12,847 bases of DNA from Cytophagaceae bacterium (GCA_027485075.1 JAIXRT010000235.1:1-12847), one strand, 5' to 3'. Shown: positions 1 to 7,055, numbered from the stretch's first letter. Translations and numbers: made by a program. The notes: generated from the letters alone by a model not told the origin.

Positions 1-931
1 AATCGTACAACAAATCATCGATTTTTTTATTTTCAGGAACAAAAAACGGTTGATGTAGTAGTGATATCCAATCAAAGGATTCGTCTTTGTCGACATGCTT
101 CAATAGATCTTTGATATATAAAATACCTTCAATTTTATCAATGGTATCTTTAAATACGGGGACACGGGAATACCCATTTTTATTGATTTTATCCATCAAC
201 TCATGAAAATCCATTTCCGTATCGAAGGCAATAATATCACGACGCGCTCGCATCACAGATTTAACAGATGTATTTCCGAAATTCAAAATACCCCGTAAAA
301 TGTCTTTTTCTTGTTCTGTTGTATTTTCGTCTGTGGTTATCTCTAAAGCATGATTTAATTCATGTGCAGTAAGCGTATATGACTTTTTTTCAATTCGTTT
401 TTCGATCAAATTAGAAATCGCCAATAAAGTCTTAGCCAAAGGCAAAAAGATCAGCGTAAAGAACTCAATGAACGGGGACGTAAAAAGGGCAAACTTTAGA
501 TTGTTTTGTTGTGCCCATACTTTGGGAATTAATTCCCCAAAAAAGGTAATAATAAATGTGACGCCAACTAATAAAAACAATGTTACGACTAAAGTTCCCA
601 CAGATTGTGGACCTAATATCAATTCCGTTAGGTAATTGGCTAATGTAATGAAAATAATATTCACAAAATTGATAGCAATCAATAGCGTGGCTAGTAATTG
701 TTGAGGTTTATCAAGTAAGATGCTGACAGCCTTCTCTGTAGATTTATCGCTTTCTCGCAACGCAATTCGTTGGTCTGCATTTAAGGAAAAAAAGGCTACT
801 TCGGAGCCAGCTAATAAAGCAGATAGGCCGAGTAAGGCTAGTAAAATAAGGCCAATAACGAATACTGAAGTGTAATTGAGCTGAGGCTCAAGAATGGTTA
901 CTAATTGAATCGTATAGGGGTCGGCGTCCAT
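1..931 (-). CDS. gldE: GldE-like CNNM/CBS-domain membrane protein (3' end outside window)
   Basis: Reads leftward from an ATG at 931 and stays open for 310 codons to the window edge, so the C-terminus is missing. An N-terminal hydrophobic segment (about residues 20-50, ending in the family motif GSEVAFFSL) and further hydrophobic stretches (about 78-105, 110-132, 145-172) form a DUF21/CNNM-type membrane domain; FGELIPKVWA (131-140) is typical of the family. A cytoplasmic CBS region follows (about 225-300) with the hallmark GYSRVPVFKDTIDKIEGILY. Relatives include the HlyC/CorC proteins. In gliding Bacteroidota, GldE is a membrane protein linked genetically to GldD and motility, and it commonly lies beside ssb and mutY as here. 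The order mutY-ssb-gldE, all leftward, supports the gldE name over a generic hemolysin-like protein. Whether this organism glides cannot be told. The missing part should contain the CorC/HlyC C-terminal domain. Confidence 0.9.
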   Translation of the reverse strand, partial: MDADPYTIQLVTILEPQLNYTSVFVIGLILLALLGLSALLAGSEVAFFSLNADQRIALRESDKSTEKAVSILLDKPQQLLATLLIAINFVNIIFITLANYLTELILGPQSVGTLVVTLFLLVGVTFIITFFGELIPKVWAQQNNLKFALFTSPFIEFFTLIFLPLAKTLLAISNLIEKRIEKKSYTLTAHELNHALEITTDENTTEQEKDILRGILNFGNTSVKSVMRARRDIIAFDTEMDFHELMDKINKNGYSRVPVFKDTIDKIEGILYIKDLLKHVDKDESFDWISLLHQPFFVPENKKIDDLLYD

Positions 932-953
932 GTTATAAAATGCACATTTGATG

Positions 954-961
954 CAAATTTA
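954..961 (-). promoter_or_regulatory. Possible -7 box for gldE
   Basis: Read on the minus strand this is TAAATTTG, a full match to the Bacteroidota -7 consensus TAnnTTTG, about 22 bases before the gldE ATG. No TTTG lies about 20 bp further upstream, because that space is taken by the ssb/gldE hairpin. This is therefore only half a promoter. Confidence 0.3.
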
Positions 962-1001
962 AGAAAAAGGGAATAGAGTGACCTATTATTCCCTTTTTCT
1001 T
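961..1001 (-). terminator. Hairpin terminator between ssb and gldE
   Basis: Perfect 15-bp inverted repeat: arms 961-975 and 987-1001 around an 11-base loop, starting 9 bases after the ssb stop codon on the minus strand. The downstream arm in the ssb transcript ends CCCTTTTTCTT and runs into AAATTT, so the U-rich tract is built into the stem. This fits a Rho-independent terminator for ssb (and mutY readthrough), or an attenuating or processing stem before gldE. The stem is symmetric, so it could also work from the plus strand, though no plus-strand gene enters it. Confidence 0.75.
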
Positions 1002-1010
1002 ACATAAAAA

Positions 1011-1472
1011 TTAAAATGGCAAATCGTCTCCTTCTTCCATCATGGGCGGGAAGGCCGCTCCGTTACCTGGCGCTGGATTTCCAATAGTAACAGGTTCTGG
1101 TCGTGGTCGGGATTCTGGTGTGTCTCCAGCTGGACGGTCATTCCTGCTTCCAATTAAATTCAACGAAGTAGCACGAATACGGTAACCTCGTACGGTAGCA
1201 CCGGATTTGTCTTGCCATTCTTCAGAACGAATTTTTCCTTCAATGTAGACTTGATTCCCTTTTTTCAGATACTGCTCAGCGATATTGGCTAAATTGTCCC
1301 ACAATTCAACCCGATGCCATTCTGTCTGTTCGACACGCTGACCATCTTTTCCTGTATAGGATTCTGATGTTGCAATGTTGATATTCGCAACTTTCATTCC
1401 ACTGGGTAATGCGCGGACTTCCGGATCCGCACCTAAATTGCCCAAAATAATCACTTTGTTTACTCCTGCCAT
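1011..1472 (-). CDS. ssb: Single-stranded DNA-binding protein SSB
   Basis: 153 residues, a usual length for bacterial SSB. The OB-fold spans about residues 1-108: it opens [20 protein letters not shown] and contains [31 protein letters not shown], both strongly diagnostic. A flexible Pro/Gly/Arg-rich linker (about 110-143) leads to the acidic tip EEGDDLPF, the conserved docking peptide for SSB partners such as recombination and replication proteins. It acts as a tetramer coating single-stranded DNA in replication, repair and recombination. It lies between mutY (57-bp gap) and gldE on the same strand. No Shine-Dalgarno sequence is visible, as is normal for Bacteroidota. The ATG at 1472 gives the canonical N-terminus. 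Confidence 0.97.
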   Translation of the reverse strand: MAGVNKVIILGNLGADPEVRALPSGMKVANINIATSESYTGKDGQRVEQTEWHRVELWDNLANIAEQYLKKGNQVYIEGKIRSEEWQDKSGATVRGYRIRATSLNLIGSRNDRPAGDTPESRPRPEPVTIGNPAPGNGAAFPPMMEEGDDLPF

Positions 1473-1515
1473 GGTTATACTATTTAAAGGTTAGGTTTAT
1501 GTGACATTGATGGCT

Positions 1516-1523
1516 CAAATGTA
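1516..1523 (-). promoter_or_regulatory. Possible -7 box for ssb
   Basis: Read on the minus strand this is TACATTTG, a full match to TAnnTTTG, in the short mutY-ssb spacer and about 43 bases before the ssb ATG. No TTTG is seen at the proper -33 distance, which would lie inside the mutY 3' end. It would let ssb be transcribed separately from mutY. Confidence 0.35.
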
Positions 1524-1529
1524 GTATTT

Positions 1530-2606
1530 CTAGACATGAAGCCATTCATGTAAAACCAAATTATCAGTAATCAGATTTAAAATTAAAACGGGTTTTCCAC
1601 AATTTTCGAAGTCCTGTGCGTCCATCCATTGAAAATTTTCAGGAACTGGAATGTCGACAATATCAGGTACTTGAATAAGCCACGCACGCGAAAAAATTCG
1701 TTGGTGGCTCAACAAATGCTTGGCTGGCGCTTGTAACTCCTTCCTGGAGAAAGAAAGCAAATTTTCAAATGGCCCTAGGGCATCTGGAAGATCAGCTGCA
1801 TAATCAGTTTCATGTTGAACGAACTCCCATAAACCTTGCCAGATATCTTTCTCTGAACGCATTCGGACTAGAAACTTGTTTCGCTGAACTACAATAAAAT
1901 AGTTGAAATAGCGATTTCGTGGTGCCTTACTCTTCGATTTATTTGGTAAAGATTGGGTCTTTTGGGTCTCAAAAGCAATACAAGACAATCGAAGTGGACA
2001 ATCTCCGCAATTAGGAACGGGGCTACACTGTAATGAGCCAAACTCCATAATCGCCTGATTAAACGTGGCTGCATACGCTGTAGGAATTAACTGCTGAGCA
2101 ATCTCAGTAAACTCCTTCCGAGCGGAAGAATGCATTATGTCCGTTTCTATCCCAAAATACCGCGCAAGAATACGAAAAACGTTCCCATCAACAACTGGGA
2201 CAGCCTCTCCAAATGCAAAAGAGGCAATGGCAGCTGCGGTATATGGACCTATGCCAGGCAACTTTACCAATTCGTGATATGTTTGAGGAAATAACCCATG
2301 ATATTGATGAGCTACTAATTTAGCCGTCTTGTGTAGGTTTCTAGCGCGACTATAATATCCGAGTCCTTGCCAATTTCGAAAAAGAAGAGCCTCGTCAGCT
2401 TCGGCAAGGTGGTTAATGGTTGGAAAGGCATGAAGTAATTTATGGAAATATGGCAGCCCTTGTGCTACGCGCGTCTGCTGGAGTATGATCTCCGATAACC
2501 AAATCACATATGGATCTTGCGTTTGCCGCCAAGGCAAATCTCTGGCATTTGATGTATACCACGATAAAATTGCTTCAGAAAAGGGGTGTAAATTGTCTTT
2601 AGTCAT
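1530..2606 (-). CDS. mutY: A/G-specific adenine DNA glycosylase MutY
   Basis: 358 residues, normal MutY length. It removes adenine mispaired with 8-oxoguanine or G, starting base excision repair. The N-terminal HhH-GPD domain holds the catalytic Glu39 in WLSEIILQQTRV, the helix-hairpin-helix LPGIGPYTAAAIASFAFGE (116-134) and catalytic Asp140 in VVDGNVFRI. Four cysteines for the [4Fe-4S] cluster are at 194, 200, 203 and 209. The first spacing is C-x5-C, where MutY and EndoIII usually show C-x6-C-x2-C-x5-C, so one residue appears missing. The C-terminal NUDIX-like 8-oxoG recognition domain starts near 230 (YFNYFIVVQ) and has LLSHQRIFSRAW (298-309), matching the FSH-type recognition loop. ATG at 2606; the next in-frame Met is residue 157, so the start is firm. 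It is followed by ssb on the same strand. Confidence 0.96.
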   Translation of the reverse strand: MTKDNLHPFSEAILSWYTSNARDLPWRQTQDPYVIWLSEIILQQTRVAQGLPYFHKLLHAFPTINHLAEADEALLFRNWQGLGYYSRARNLHKTAKLVAHQYHGLFPQTYHELVKLPGIGPYTAAAIASFAFGEAVPVVDGNVFRILARYFGIETDIMHSSARKEFTEIAQQLIPTAYAATFNQAIMEFGSLQCSPVPNCGDCPLRLSCIAFETQKTQSLPNKSKSKAPRNRYFNYFIVVQRNKFLVRMRSEKDIWQGLWEFVQHETDYAADLPDALGPFENLLSFSRKELQAPAKHLLSHQRIFSRAWLIQVPDIVDIPVPENFQWMDAQDFENCGKPVLILNLITDNLVLHEWLHV

Positions 2607-2615
2607 CTTCTAACT

Positions 2616-2623
2616 CAAATATA
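2616..2623 (-). promoter_or_regulatory. Possible -7 box for mutY
   Basis: Minus-strand TATATTTG matches TAnnTTTG, but it lies only 9 bases before the mutY ATG, and the nearest TTTG is 11 bp upstream, too close for a -33 box. If used, it would make a nearly leaderless mRNA. Weak candidate. Confidence 0.2.
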
Positions 2624-2664
2624 CGGGCAAGTATCAAAATTTTAATTTTAATTCCAGCTTTTCA

Positions 2665-2696
2665 TTTGCCTCTATTAAAGAAAAACCTTACTTTTG
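2665..2696 (+). promoter_or_regulatory. Bacteroidota-type promoter for the HU-TPR-mS38-like unit
   Basis: TTTG at 2665-2668, a 20-bp spacer, and TACTTTTG at 2689-2696: a complete match to the primary sigma (SigA/RpoD-type) consensus of Bacteroidota, TTTG-N19-21-TAnnTTTG. Expected transcription start is near 2702-2704, giving a leader of about 60 bases before the GTG at 2762. It sits in the divergent mutY/HU spacer and is the best promoter in the window. Confidence 0.75.
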
Positions 2697-2761
2697 TGTC
2701 CCTTTTGGAACAAGAGGGAAAGCAAAATAGAATCAACGAATAACTTAACGAATTCATTACC

Positions 2762-3058
2762 GTGACTAAGGCAGATGTAATTGCTGAAATTTCCAGCAAA
2801 ACAGGGATTGATAAAAAAGATGTATCTGAAACGTTAGAGAACTTCTTTCAAGTCGTAAAAGACAATTTAGCAAATCAGGAAAATATTTATGTTCGTGGAT
2901 TTGGAAGTTTTATAAATAAGAAGAGAGCTAAAAAAATTGCTCGAAATATTTCTAAGAACACGTCGATTACCATTGACGAACATTATGTGCCTAGCTTTAA
3001 GCCGGCCAAGGTGTTCATTGAACAAGTTAAATCAAGCACTGACCCTGCAAAAGCTTAA
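2762..3058 (+). CDS. HU/IHF-family DNA-bending protein
   Basis: 98 residues, the size of HU and IHF subunits. The N-terminal helices (MTKADVIAEISSKTGIDKKDVSETLENFF) form the dimer body; RGFGSF (45-50) is the family signature before the beta-arm, and SFKPAKVF (78-85) closes it. The arm reads ARNISKNTS (60-68), where classical HU/IHF have GRNPxTG: the intercalating proline is replaced by Ile, as I recall for many Bacteroidota members. DNA bending by a different contact is an inference. The start is GTG at 2762: an in-frame stop at 2741-2743 excludes longer versions with a standard start, and the next Met is too far in. It probably heads a transcription unit with the TPR gene (22-bp gap). Role: nucleoid architecture. 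Confidence 0.93.
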   Translation: MTKADVIAEISSKTGIDKKDVSETLENFFQVVKDNLANQENIYVRGFGSFINKKRAKKIARNISKNTSITIDEHYVPSFKPAKVFIEQVKSSTDPAKA

Positions 3059-3080
3059 TTTATTAAGTTAGGTCAATAAA

Positions 3081-3920
3081 ATGAATAAAACGCTTGCGCT
3101 CATTTTATGTTTAGGCCTGGGAATTAGTGCCCTCATATTTCAATTACCTAAAGGAAATGTGAGTAACAAAACGGGGCAAATCGCTTCCGGCGAGGCGAAT
3201 CGCGACGCGGGAAATGCTCCAGAAGCTAAAGTCGAGGAAGAAGCTCACGCTGCTCCATTGACCCCAAGCCAGCAAAAACAAATAGCTCAGTTAAAAGCTA
3301 ATTTGAATGCTGCGAAAACAGAAGCCCTTCAAGTAGGCGCTTTAGAGAAGTTGGCAACAGCTTTTATTCAAGTGGACAAATATGACAGTGCTGCCTATTT
3401 TGCAGCGCAATTTGCGGATCAACATCCGGGCTTGTCACACGTATTGCGTGCTGGACAATTGTATTTCGAAGCACAAACTTTTGCCATCAATGCTTCCAAA
3501 GGGAAGTTGATGGGGGCAAATGCCCGTACCTATTTTGAAAAAGCGTTAGCGTTAGATCCGAATAACCTATTGGTTAAGACGAATATGGCGATGACTTATG
3601 TAGATACACCTACACCGATGAAGGGCATTACCCTTCTGAGGGAAGTAATTGAACAAGAGCCGACCTTTGTGCCAGCAATTTTCAATTTGGGGATATTAGC
3701 CATTAAATCGAATCAGTTTGGCAAAGGCCAAGAACGATTCACACAAATATTGAAGCTGGAACCTAATAACTTCAAAGCCGCTTTAAATCTCGGTTTTTGT
3801 TTAGCCCAGTTAGATAAAGAAGTCGAGGCAAAAAAGGTCTTAAAACGTGTACTTACGGAAAGTAAAGATGCGGAAGAAGTCAAAGCCGCGAAAGAATTGC
3901 TTGCAGAAATGCAGCATTAA
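3081..3920 (+). CDS. Membrane-anchored tetratricopeptide-repeat protein
   Basis: 279 residues. A single hydrophobic N-terminal segment (about residues 4-21) after MNK suggests a signal anchor, with the rest in the periplasm; no lipobox is evident (the Cys at 10 sits mid-segment). An Ala/Glu-rich linker (about 30-60) precedes an all-helical TPR region: repeats end in the typical phrases ALALDPNN (about 155-162), EVIEQEPTF and QILKLEPNNFKAALNLGFCLAQL. At least three or four TPR units occupy about 145-270. TPRs are protein-binding scaffolds; the partner is unknown. It lies 22 bp after the HU gene and is probably co-transcribed with it. TPR genes near HU and RNase E/G are, as I recall, a recurring Bacteroidota arrangement, but no function is established here. 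Confidence 0.85.
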   Translation: MNKTLALILCLGLGISALIFQLPKGNVSNKTGQIASGEANRDAGNAPEAKVEEEAHAAPLTPSQQKQIAQLKANLNAAKTEALQVGALEKLATAFIQVDKYDSAAYFAAQFADQHPGLSHVLRAGQLYFEAQTFAINASKGKLMGANARTYFEKALALDPNNLLVKTNMAMTYVDTPTPMKGITLLREVIEQEPTFVPAIFNLGILAIKSNQFGKGQERFTQILKLEPNNFKAALNLGFCLAQLDKEVEAKKVLKRVLTESKDAEEVKAAKELLAEMQH

Positions 3921-3926
3921 ACATTG

Positions 3927-3980
3927 TTGAGTTCATAAATTTTGAACTTCTCAAAAAATAGAAAAGCTGAAAGTCAGCTT
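3927..3980 (+). other. Two hairpins between the TPR gene and the small ribosomal gene
   Basis: Hairpin 1: GTTCA 3931-3935 pairs with TGAAC 3943-3947, and TTGA 3927-3930 with TCAA 3951-3954 across a 3-base bulge. Hairpin 2: AAGCTGA 3964-3970 pairs perfectly with TCAGCTT 3974-3980 around a 3-base loop. Neither is followed by a T-tract on the plus strand, so they do not look like simple terminators. They could be processing or stability elements dividing the transcript, or the leader of the gene at 4014. Confidence 0.45.
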
Positions 3981-4013
3981 GGTAAATTATTAAAAACTTA
4001 AACGCTAAAAGCT

Positions 4014-4103
4014 ATGCCTTGCGGAAAGAAAAGAAAACGTCATAAGATTTCAACACACAAGCGTAAAAAACGTCTTCGTAAGAATCGTCACAAGAAGAAA
4101 TAG
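4014..4103 (+). CDS. 29-aa basic AURKAIP1/COX24 (mS38/bS22-like) ribosomal protein
   Basis: ATG at 4014, stop TAG at 4101-4103, 29 residues. It begins MPCGKKRKRHKISTHKRKKR and ends LRKNRHKKK; about 60% of residues are Lys, Arg or His. This matches the very short bacterial AURKAIP1/COX24 C-terminal domain proteins (Pfam COX24_C, formerly DUF1713), related to mitochondrial mS38 and mycobacterial bS22, which sit on the small ribosomal subunit near the decoding region. Most relatives I recall read MPSGKKRKRH; Cys3 here is a small variation. It lies just upstream of rng and is followed by a strong terminator, so it is probably the last gene of the HU transcript or has its own unseen promoter. It is below common ORF length cut-offs but well supported by family resemblance. 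Confidence 0.9.
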   Translation: MPCGKKRKRHKISTHKRKKRLRKNRHKKK

Positions 4104-4148
4104 TAACAGTTAGCAATTTCATTTCGTGAGATTGTCATACATACGCAG

Positions 4149-4186
4149 AAACAGGCATTTTATTTAACAATAAATAGCCTGTTTTT
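4149..4186 (+). terminator. Rho-independent terminator after the mS38-like gene
   Basis: Stem AAACAGGC (4149-4156) with GCCTGTTT (4177-4184), then a 2x2 mismatch and a second 6-bp A/T stem (4159-4164 with 4169-4174) around a 4-base loop, followed by the T-tract 4182-4186. It starts 45 bases after the stop at 4103. Together with the promoter that overlaps it, it separates the HU/TPR/mS38-like unit from the rng unit. Confidence 0.8.
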
Positions 4187-4217
4187 GGCGTTTACTTACC
4201 TGTATATTATATATTTG
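4184..4217 (+). promoter_or_regulatory. Promoter for rng, overlapping the preceding terminator
   Basis: TTTG at 4184-4187, a 22-bp spacer, TATATTTG at 4210-4217: full matches to both Bacteroidota boxes, with a spacer slightly longer than usual. The -33 TTTG is made from the end of the terminator T-tract. Expected start near 4223-4225, leaving a leader of about 33 bases before the GTG at 4257. Confidence 0.65.
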
Positions 4218-4256
4218 GGTTTTACACCTAAATGAACATTCTTCTCGTCAAACATT

Positions 4257-5813
4257 GTGAGTAATGAACTAATCATAAATTCTACACCCAAGGGTGATAG
4301 AATTGCCCTTTTGCACGACAAAAGGATTGTTGAATACCACATTGAACAGTCGGAACCTCAATTCTCCGTAGGAGACATTTATTTGGGTACGATTAAGAAA
4401 TTGGTTTCGGGATTAAATGCCGCATTTATTGATATCGGTTATGAAAAAGATGCATTCTTGCATTATCATGACCTTGGGCCAAATTTAGGTACTCTTCAAA
4501 AATTCACCCGTGATGTTTTAACCAAAAAAGGTAAAAACGTCCGTATAGAGAATTATAAGTTAGAAGAGGAAATTGACAAATTAGGCAAAGTAGATAAAGT
4601 ATTAACTCGTGGCCAATTAGCCCTCGTTCAAGTGGTTAAAGAACCGATCTCCACCAAAGGGCCTCGGTTATCTTGTGATATTTCCATCGCAGGAAGATTT
4701 CTCGTTCTTGTTCCCTTCTCGAATGGAGTAAACATTTCGAAAAAAATCACGTCAAAAGCGGAACGCAATCGCTTACAAAAGCTCATGAGCTCAATTAAGC
4801 CTAAAAACTATGGCGTAATTGTACGCACCGTAGCAGAAGGTAAAGCCGTAGATGAAATGGAGCGAGACTTAAAAGAGTCTATCGCGAAATGGGAAGACGG
4901 AATCAAAAAACTGGTAGATGCAAAACCGGCAGATAGGATTATCGGCGAAATGAGTCGAGCAACCTCCATGCTACGTGATCTATTGAATAATGATTTCGAC
5001 AATGTCATCGTTGACAGTACTGATTTATATAATGAGGCCAAAGAATACGTACACAATGTTGCGCCAGAAAAAGAGAAAATCGTCAAACTTCATACTGGCA
5101 AAACGAAATTGTTTGAACAAGTAGGCATCGAAAAGCAATTAAAAATGCTCTTTGGTCGCTCGGTATCTTTACCAGGTGGTGGCTATTTGATCGTTGAACA
5201 TACGGAAGCTTTACATGTTATTGATGTAAACTCGGGTAATAAATCCAATTCGGAAGAGGACCAAGAAGCTACTGCACTAAGCGTAAATAGGGAAGCAGCC
5301 AAAGAAATTGCTCGACAATTACGTTTACGTGATATGGGCGGTATCATTGTCATCGACTTTATCGACATGAAAAAAGCGGATAATCGCAAGATGATCCAAG
5401 ATATCATGCGCGACGAAATGCGTGGCGACCGATCAAAATACACGATTTTGCCATTGACTAAATTTGGGTTAATGCAAATAACACGTCAGCGAGTTCGCCC
5501 TGAAATGAATGTATCCACGCACGAGACTTGTCCTAGTTGTGCCGGTACAGGGAGTATCACAGCAAGTATTGCTGTTTCTGAGATTATTGCCCAACATGTC
5601 GAGCATCTTGTAACGAAGCAAAATGAGAAGAAATTAACCTTGTTAGTTCACCCATTCTTATCAGCTTACTTTACCAAAGGATTCCCATCGATTCGCATGA
5701 ATTGGTTTGTGAAATACAAAACATGGATTTCCATCATGGAAGACTCCTCATTTGGCATTACAGAATTTAAGTTCTTAAACCAAAATGGAGATGAAATTGA
5801 AATATCATCTTAG
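4257..5813 (+). CDS. rng: Ribonuclease E/G family endoribonuclease
   Basis: 518 residues, the RNase G-like length (no long C-terminal degradosome scaffold). It opens MSNELIINSTPKGDRIALLH. The S1 domain (about 36-128) includes VGDIYLGTIKKLVSGLNAAFIDIGYEKDAFLH and a charged insert (about 88-115). The catalytic DNase I-like domain has Asp323 in HVIDVNSGNK and Asp367 in VIDFIDMKK, equivalent to E. coli RNase E D303 and D346, which bind the metal. CPSC (425-428) in HETCPSCAGTG is the zinc-link pair for dimer and tetramer assembly. It cuts single-stranded A/U-rich RNA in rRNA 5'-end maturation and mRNA decay. Start is GTG at 4257: the SNELIIN N-terminus is the usual one in this phylum and no ATG fits. 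Its 3' end overlaps the next gene by 29 bp. Confidence 0.95.
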   Translation: MSNELIINSTPKGDRIALLHDKRIVEYHIEQSEPQFSVGDIYLGTIKKLVSGLNAAFIDIGYEKDAFLHYHDLGPNLGTLQKFTRDVLTKKGKNVRIENYKLEEEIDKLGKVDKVLTRGQLALVQVVKEPISTKGPRLSCDISIAGRFLVLVPFSNGVNISKKITSKAERNRLQKLMSSIKPKNYGVIVRTVAEGKAVDEMERDLKESIAKWEDGIKKLVDAKPADRIIGEMSRATSMLRDLLNNDFDNVIVDSTDLYNEAKEYVHNVAPEKEKIVKLHTGKTKLFEQVGIEKQLKMLFGRSVSLPGGGYLIVEHTEALHVIDVNSGNKSNSEEDQEATALSVNREAAKEIARQLRLRDMGGIIVIDFIDMKKADNRKMIQDIMRDEMRGDRSKYTILPLTKFGLMQITRQRVRPEMNVSTHETCPSCAGTGSITASIAVSEIIAQHVEHLVTKQNEKKLTLLVHPFLSAYFTKGFPSIRMNWFVKYKTWISIMEDSSFGITEFKFLNQNGDEIEISS

Positions 5814-7017
5814 GTATTTTTTCCTGCTAATATTTTTTCTACCATTGGTCTTCAACGCGCAAGGCCAATGGTGGAAATTAACGGAAGAGGCTGAAAAAGA
5901 ACGTTCTAAAGGAATGCTCCTACTCACAGCCGAAGTACAAATTGAAGCGACCACGGCCATCAATCAAATGTACAATTTTCACTTCCCAGAGGCGGAACGT
6001 GAATTCAATTACCTTAAAGTCAAATATCCCAAACACCCCCTACCCGATTTCCTACTTGGCTTAATGCAGTGGTGGAAAATTGTCCCTAACACCAAGAGTG
6101 AAGTATACGATGATCGATTGATCGAGTATATGGATCGCAGCATTGAAAAAGCCGAAGTCATTTGGGATGAAACTGAAAATCCTGAAGCTGCTTTCTTTAT
6201 GGCAGCGGCTTATGGATTCAAAGGCCGCCTGCATGCAGAAAGGAAGAATTGGACTCGAGCTACGTTAGCAGCTAAAAATGCACTTAAATACTTAGAGTAT
6301 TCACGTAATTTTGCTGATTTCAGCCCTGAGCTAATGTTTGGCGATGGATTGTATAATTACTATTACCATTTCATTAAGCAAAATTTTCCATTATTGAGAC
6401 CCGTTCTTTGGTTGTTCCCAAAGGCTAATAAGTTACAAGGCATAAGGCAATTAGAGCAAGTTAGCTACCAGGCATTTTATACACGAACGGAAGCACGCTA
6501 CTTCTTATTACAAATTTATGCCATGGAAAATATGACTGATAAGTCATATGATATGGCCAAATATACCCATGAAAATTTTCCTGAAAATCCGTTTTTTCAT
6601 CGCTACCATGCACGAGCAGCATTCATGGTGGGAAAACTAGACGAAGCAGAAGAGCAAGCCAAATCCATTCTGGACCGAATTGAAAACCATCAAGTAGGCT
6701 ATGAAGGGGTATCCGGTCGTTACGCCAGTTATATTTTAGGATACTACAATCTATATGTATTCAAAAATTCAATCGAAGCAAAAAAGCGCTTTTTGCAATG
6801 CTTAGAATTCAGCAAGCAAACGGATGGAATGGAATCCGGATATTACTGGGCATCTGTATTGGGTCTCGCACGTATTGCTTTTCAGGAAGCAAATTTTGAT
6901 TTAGCCGTCAACTATTGCAAAGAGGTATTAGATAAAGCCGATAAAAAATCGGCCCAACATACTGAGGCAAAAAAGCTCTTATCAGAATCAAAAAAGGCCA
7001 GAAGAAGGCAAAAATAG
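5785..7017 (+). CDS. Exported TPR-containing protein of unknown function
   Basis: 410 residues from ATG 5785; an in-frame ATG at 5791 gives a cleaner signal peptide (MKLKYHLRYFFLLIFFLPLVFNAQG, cleavage likely near the NAQG Ala), so the true start may be two codons later. No lipobox is seen. The mature part is helical and rich in Tyr, Ala, Glu and Lys, with degenerate TPR-like units (for example FPEAEREFNYLKVKYPKHPL near 48-67 and LDEAEEQAKSILDRIENH near 286-303) and a basic C-terminal tail, KKARRRQK. Probable location is the periplasm. It overlaps the end of rng by 29 bp and so is translated from the same mRNA; the pairing is likely positional rather than enzymatic. I do not recognise a named family. 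Confidence 0.82.
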   Translation: MEMKLKYHLRYFFLLIFFLPLVFNAQGQWWKLTEEAEKERSKGMLLLTAEVQIEATTAINQMYNFHFPEAEREFNYLKVKYPKHPLPDFLLGLMQWWKIVPNTKSEVYDDRLIEYMDRSIEKAEVIWDETENPEAAFFMAAAYGFKGRLHAERKNWTRATLAAKNALKYLEYSRNFADFSPELMFGDGLYNYYYHFIKQNFPLLRPVLWLFPKANKLQGIRQLEQVSYQAFYTRTEARYFLLQIYAMENMTDKSYDMAKYTHENFPENPFFHRYHARAAFMVGKLDEAEEQAKSILDRIENHQVGYEGVSGRYASYILGYYNLYVFKNSIEAKKRFLQCLEFSKQTDGMESGYYWASVLGLARIAFQEANFDLAVNYCKEVLDKADKKSAQHTEAKKLLSESKKARRRQK

Positions 7018-7055
7018 GGATGATATTTATGTATCTTTAAAGCTGAAATTCGATT

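Noticed and set aside
1889..2074. Alternative minus-strand frame inside mutY
   Set aside because: Overlaps the iron-sulfur region of mutY in another frame; no family resemblance.
4808..5443. Minus-strand open frames (4808-5086 and 5183-5443) opposite rng
   Set aside because: They lie opposite conserved RNase E/G coding sequence, including the catalytic Asp motif, and their Ser/Ile-rich products resemble no family; they are antisense shadows.
7032..7039. TATCTTTA as a -7 box for rsmG
   Set aside because: One mismatch to consensus and no TTTG at the -33 distance.
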